64,000 nucleotides of DNA from Anthracocystis setariae. Lineage: Eukaryota; Basidiomycota; Ustilaginomycetes; Ustilaginales; Ustilaginaceae. Made by a program: the position numbers and the translations under genes. The notes under the pieces were generated by a model that was not told the origin of the DNA, searched no databases, and was given only the letters and a program-made list of their open reading frames with translations. Shown in pieces: positions 63,301 through 64,000 of the stretch (position 1 is the first letter of the stretch; each line of letters opens with the position of its first letter). The stretch is taken from the NCBI GenBank assembly GCA_928724745.1, contig CAKMXJ010000020.1, forward strand, positions 124,001 through 188,000, given 5' to 3'.

Positions 63301-63877
63301 CCATCTGCTGACGTTCTTCCATGGCAAGTACGGTGGGGAGGATTCGATCGGATTCCAGCAGGCGCGGATCAAATTCATCCAGAGTATGGCGGCGTACTCT
63401 ATCGTGTGCCACATCTTGCAAATCCGGGATCGCCATAATGGCAACATGATGATCGATGGGGAGGGGTATTTGGTGCACATTGACTTTGGCTTCCTCTTTG
63501 ACATTGGGCCGGGAGGGATGAAGTTTGAGCCGTGGAGTTTTAAGCTGAGTTACGAGATGGTGGATGTTATGGGCGGTGAGGGGTCGGTTGGGTTTAGGAT
63601 GTTTGAGGAGCTTGTGGTTAAGGCTTTCCTTGCTGTGCGAGAGTGGTCGGACGAGATTGTCGAGACGTGCAAGTTGATGTTGGGTACTCAATTGCCTAGT
63701 TTTCCGAATGGTTTGGTGACGATCGATAGGTTGCGAGATCGATTCAAGTTGGAGTTAAGTCAGAGACAGGCAGCAGATCATGCCAGAGCTCTAGTTAGAG
63801 ACGCTTTTGGTAACAGAAGAGCTCAACTTTACGATAAACTTCAACAAGTTACAAACGATATCCCCTTCGCCAAGTAA
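57392..63877 (+). CDS. STT4: Phosphatidylinositol 4-kinase alpha (Stt4 type), 2161 residues
   Basis: Makes phosphatidylinositol 4-phosphate at the plasma membrane, from which PI(4,5)P2 is built. A single exon of 6.5 kb. The N-terminal 1500 residues are helical-repeat scaffold that binds partner proteins (Efr3/Ypp1-type complex in yeast). The PIK helical domain is at about 1616-1768 (AVSPVEAIELFQPDY ... IIWNMKANSYRD). The linker to the kinase domain (GQEFYEREFGFF type) is followed by the catalytic domain from about 1905: GDDCRQDVLALQVI, catalytic loop DRHNGNMM near 2013, and the activation segment start HIDFGFL near 2030. The C-terminal membrane-contact helix ends NDIPFAK. All kinase landmarks are present and length fits fungal Stt4 (about 1900-2150). 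Codon use drifts from C-rich to G-rich third positions near the 3' end. Confidence 0.97.
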   Translation: MDSLDLPTHQLILDSLALNLADDIATIPSARSKVRSIFANSATTSKVTTASKPFLSASAARTQISLALFASSLSSTTHVNNDEHLVPVLDDLEQLLRQLTLLDYDQHMSSSTYSLPDQLSHALVSSFLHVSIHAPHHRARCINAIFDLATKLADALGATSGDAHTVVVKLAPLFNGLYRAITSTSFGWKMHEFARLADVLTPIITSTQTVRRLNDALLLLDDQSYLRQQAGRATRRAPKVATVRPTDDQSEASVDTFFSGDDDEDADLIGPDGGFIFTQGTGLEVEDRDYRFALLDRYRLANIPLSGHYILLASIDMLEAALAQALALGARPSVNDSSGHHKHVDSRLQSQADRFDLDAERWQQDLEHHHSRAVLAPKATKKAWDSLLRYSIQPDFANSDSSAAAAADSNGSAAQAAPQSSGINGLPGSIPGGLLAAVPLLGGNGNASAAFGDVQPSYSANSTLQDLDETLHAVLRASNRSFHDVQRFLLSEGAKGSEIIADLHVPEILAESLKLSALCSIARSFATADVKDIDNNVFVRIRSMLSDCAPVFDARCQGAALQSVGVLVRNNQALALPMTRVLRHFVTSPLPIFMPTANGASSPILLSAARCLASCVTIAPGDDLVVSTMYNLLNYLGRDASGGLGVGGVAGSGFSVRSGVSRALTARDQFNGVSLSGSQANISARSEEQRKLINLSTITVISRLALEVGKSDITALTVSMLLQRLRNADVWAEAAILDNVVPLALAGPRSAYVDVVRALSAVSRNALTGGANRHVAVAVESAQLKLARGLGRLDEKDERDPSATDEDGATGGRKEILLVELLQLFAEKGVQLQTVASSGKSSAEELAELNTDLATLLPAIAAVLEHDDLHPEIAPTTEMVSLFRNMWLLSVLFGFAAPAAVQQSSPPANPAQAQAQLVNKALSSISLKTPTIVPESAQNYLESDLEYNSVLKREFSHQTLDSQRKALSAVIPSHASEIRAFSYAQVTFLSTIYELECLRSKMGRPSMVLWYFTNQGLNRSALVGAMQAIADKVIDFFINDLASQVGRHSLDPRVCGEVVKLMLGCCHRVAKVRQVARVILDKVVYALPSVLCDQYVVEAMLEMLTLLRKGCEDEYRDEFAPRYHYASERSKAVQFDLSDSYVQRNEILASFGGKAREYLLLVMGLAPLEVQGILERYLVSVDDGSHGHVLSERSELGKSVALEFARSMPVSARKERLLPALGGVPADKTSGFISALSAKSMYLGEMTGIHLALERGLVELTKDPSHSMSPKGIAECRDQLAALAKSNKPVAFGELRRLLYRSAALVVGLPEADYELVHLLVWVPFVVFTPEAVQTACQVWTWVIASRPEVETKVMTELTLGWAMSAKARKGVFSDKLGAKHPFLRKTEMGAFNRDEVTAEQEQAVRLFTPHLTLLQFISSRFEAGRYRDASMVLSLVRLVQHSGLAAAFMSMHPLAREVRFTLVNFGLRVIQTSQLEGLVEYHLREAVYRLALAWFEGAPKWSFGGNRLQLGADMQVLQETLRLVERDSMRAEQHVTSFPPLLSAVRMPGGMSLNDARAAVGEKKRLLQVLVESELARLSVWANPLNTASRGSDFVGATMSSVSEASWPGLVESAWRINAHVAVQLGLRVQSKAIRATLGRLVRAQPWKVVDNAAALKYLVESHLSLAKKDGSALKWLGYWAAVSPVEAIELFQPDYSSHPMLLQYAMRSLMAHPVELTFFYVPQVVQALREDAYGYVEQFIFETSKISQLFCHQIIWNMKANSYRDDNAEEEDPMKPTLDRMVDKIVGALSGEAQEFYEREFGFFNEVTSISGKLKPYIKKSKAEKKAKIDEEMAKIKVDQGVYLPSNADGVVVDLDRKSGRPLQSHAKAPFMATFKVRREMLRADEVGEVRRESVDVWQAAIFKVGDDCRQDVLALQVIAMFKNVFTTVGVDLYLNPYRVTATGPGCGVIDVVPNATSRDEMGRAKINHLLTFFHGKYGGEDSIGFQQARIKFIQSMAAYSIVCHILQIRDRHNGNMMIDGEGYLVHIDFGFLFDIGPGGMKFEPWSFKLSYEMVDVMGGEGSVGFRMFEELVVKAFLAVREWSDEIVETCKLMLGTQLPSFPNGLVTIDRLRDRFKLELSQRQAADHARALVRDAFGNRRAQLYDKLQQVTNDIPFAK

Positions 63878-64000
63878 ACCTACCCTTCCCCCAACTCCCC
63901 ACCTCCGTCTCCCTCCCCAATCAAATCAAGTTTCCTTCCTAGATTTTCTCTAGCGGCCCACTCAAAATGAGAAACAGAAAGCCAAAACACAAACAAACAC
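63878..64000. other. Start of the STT4 3' UTR, cut by the window edge
   Basis: Only 123 bases are visible. No coding signal. Confidence 0.6.

Overview
The window is nuclear DNA of a basidiomycete fungus, most likely a smut (Ustilaginales). The evidence is split eukaryotic genes with short GT-AG introns, long intron-poor ORFs, fungal-type secreted hydrolases, an intron-bearing tRNA, and housekeeping proteins that read like basidiomycete orthologues. The species cannot be named from the sequence alone.

Layout. The left edge (1-477, minus) is the start of a serine-rich protein cut off by the window. A four-exon minus-strand gene at 3745-4828 encodes QCR9, a small complex III subunit assembled here from two normal exons and two tiny ones. 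An I-BAR-like protein follows (6348-9722). From 10.7 to 31.6 kb lies a secretome-rich stretch: a GH115 alpha-glucuronidase, a pectinacetylesterase-like protein, a sedolisin protease, a GPI-anchored mini-protein, a cutinase-domain protein with a long Kex2-type pro-region, and a protein made of three near-identical units separated by KR sites. It is broken only by the GTPase OLA1 and a tRNA-Ile, and it contains a 5.2 kb block with no convincing gene.

From 33.0 to about 35.8 kb is a repeat island: two diverged LTR-like copies, a 777 bp TIR element inserted at a TA dinucleotide inside the first copy, a 79 bp tandem duplication, and a decayed acidic/basic gene fragment. From 36 kb to the right edge the genes are mostly conserved housekeeping ones: NADP isocitrate dehydrogenase with alternative first exons, a G-protein gamma subunit, an F-box-like protein with an overlapping uORF, purine nucleoside phosphorylase, CK2 beta, pyruvate dehydrogenase E1 beta, a secreted thioredoxin-like protein, a TLC-like membrane protein, Rab6/Ypt6 and the PI 4-kinase Stt4.

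Functionally the secreted set (xylan debranching, ester cleavage on pectin/cutin-type substrates, proteolysis, processed peptides) fits a plant-associated life. The housekeeping set covers mitochondrial energy metabolism (QCR9, IDP, PDB1) and membrane trafficking/phosphoinositide signalling (Rab6, Stt4, I-BAR). The most interesting items are the Kex2-type repeat protein, the TA-flanked nested element, the mitochondrial-type presequence on OLA1, and the two starts of the isocitrate dehydrogenase gene.
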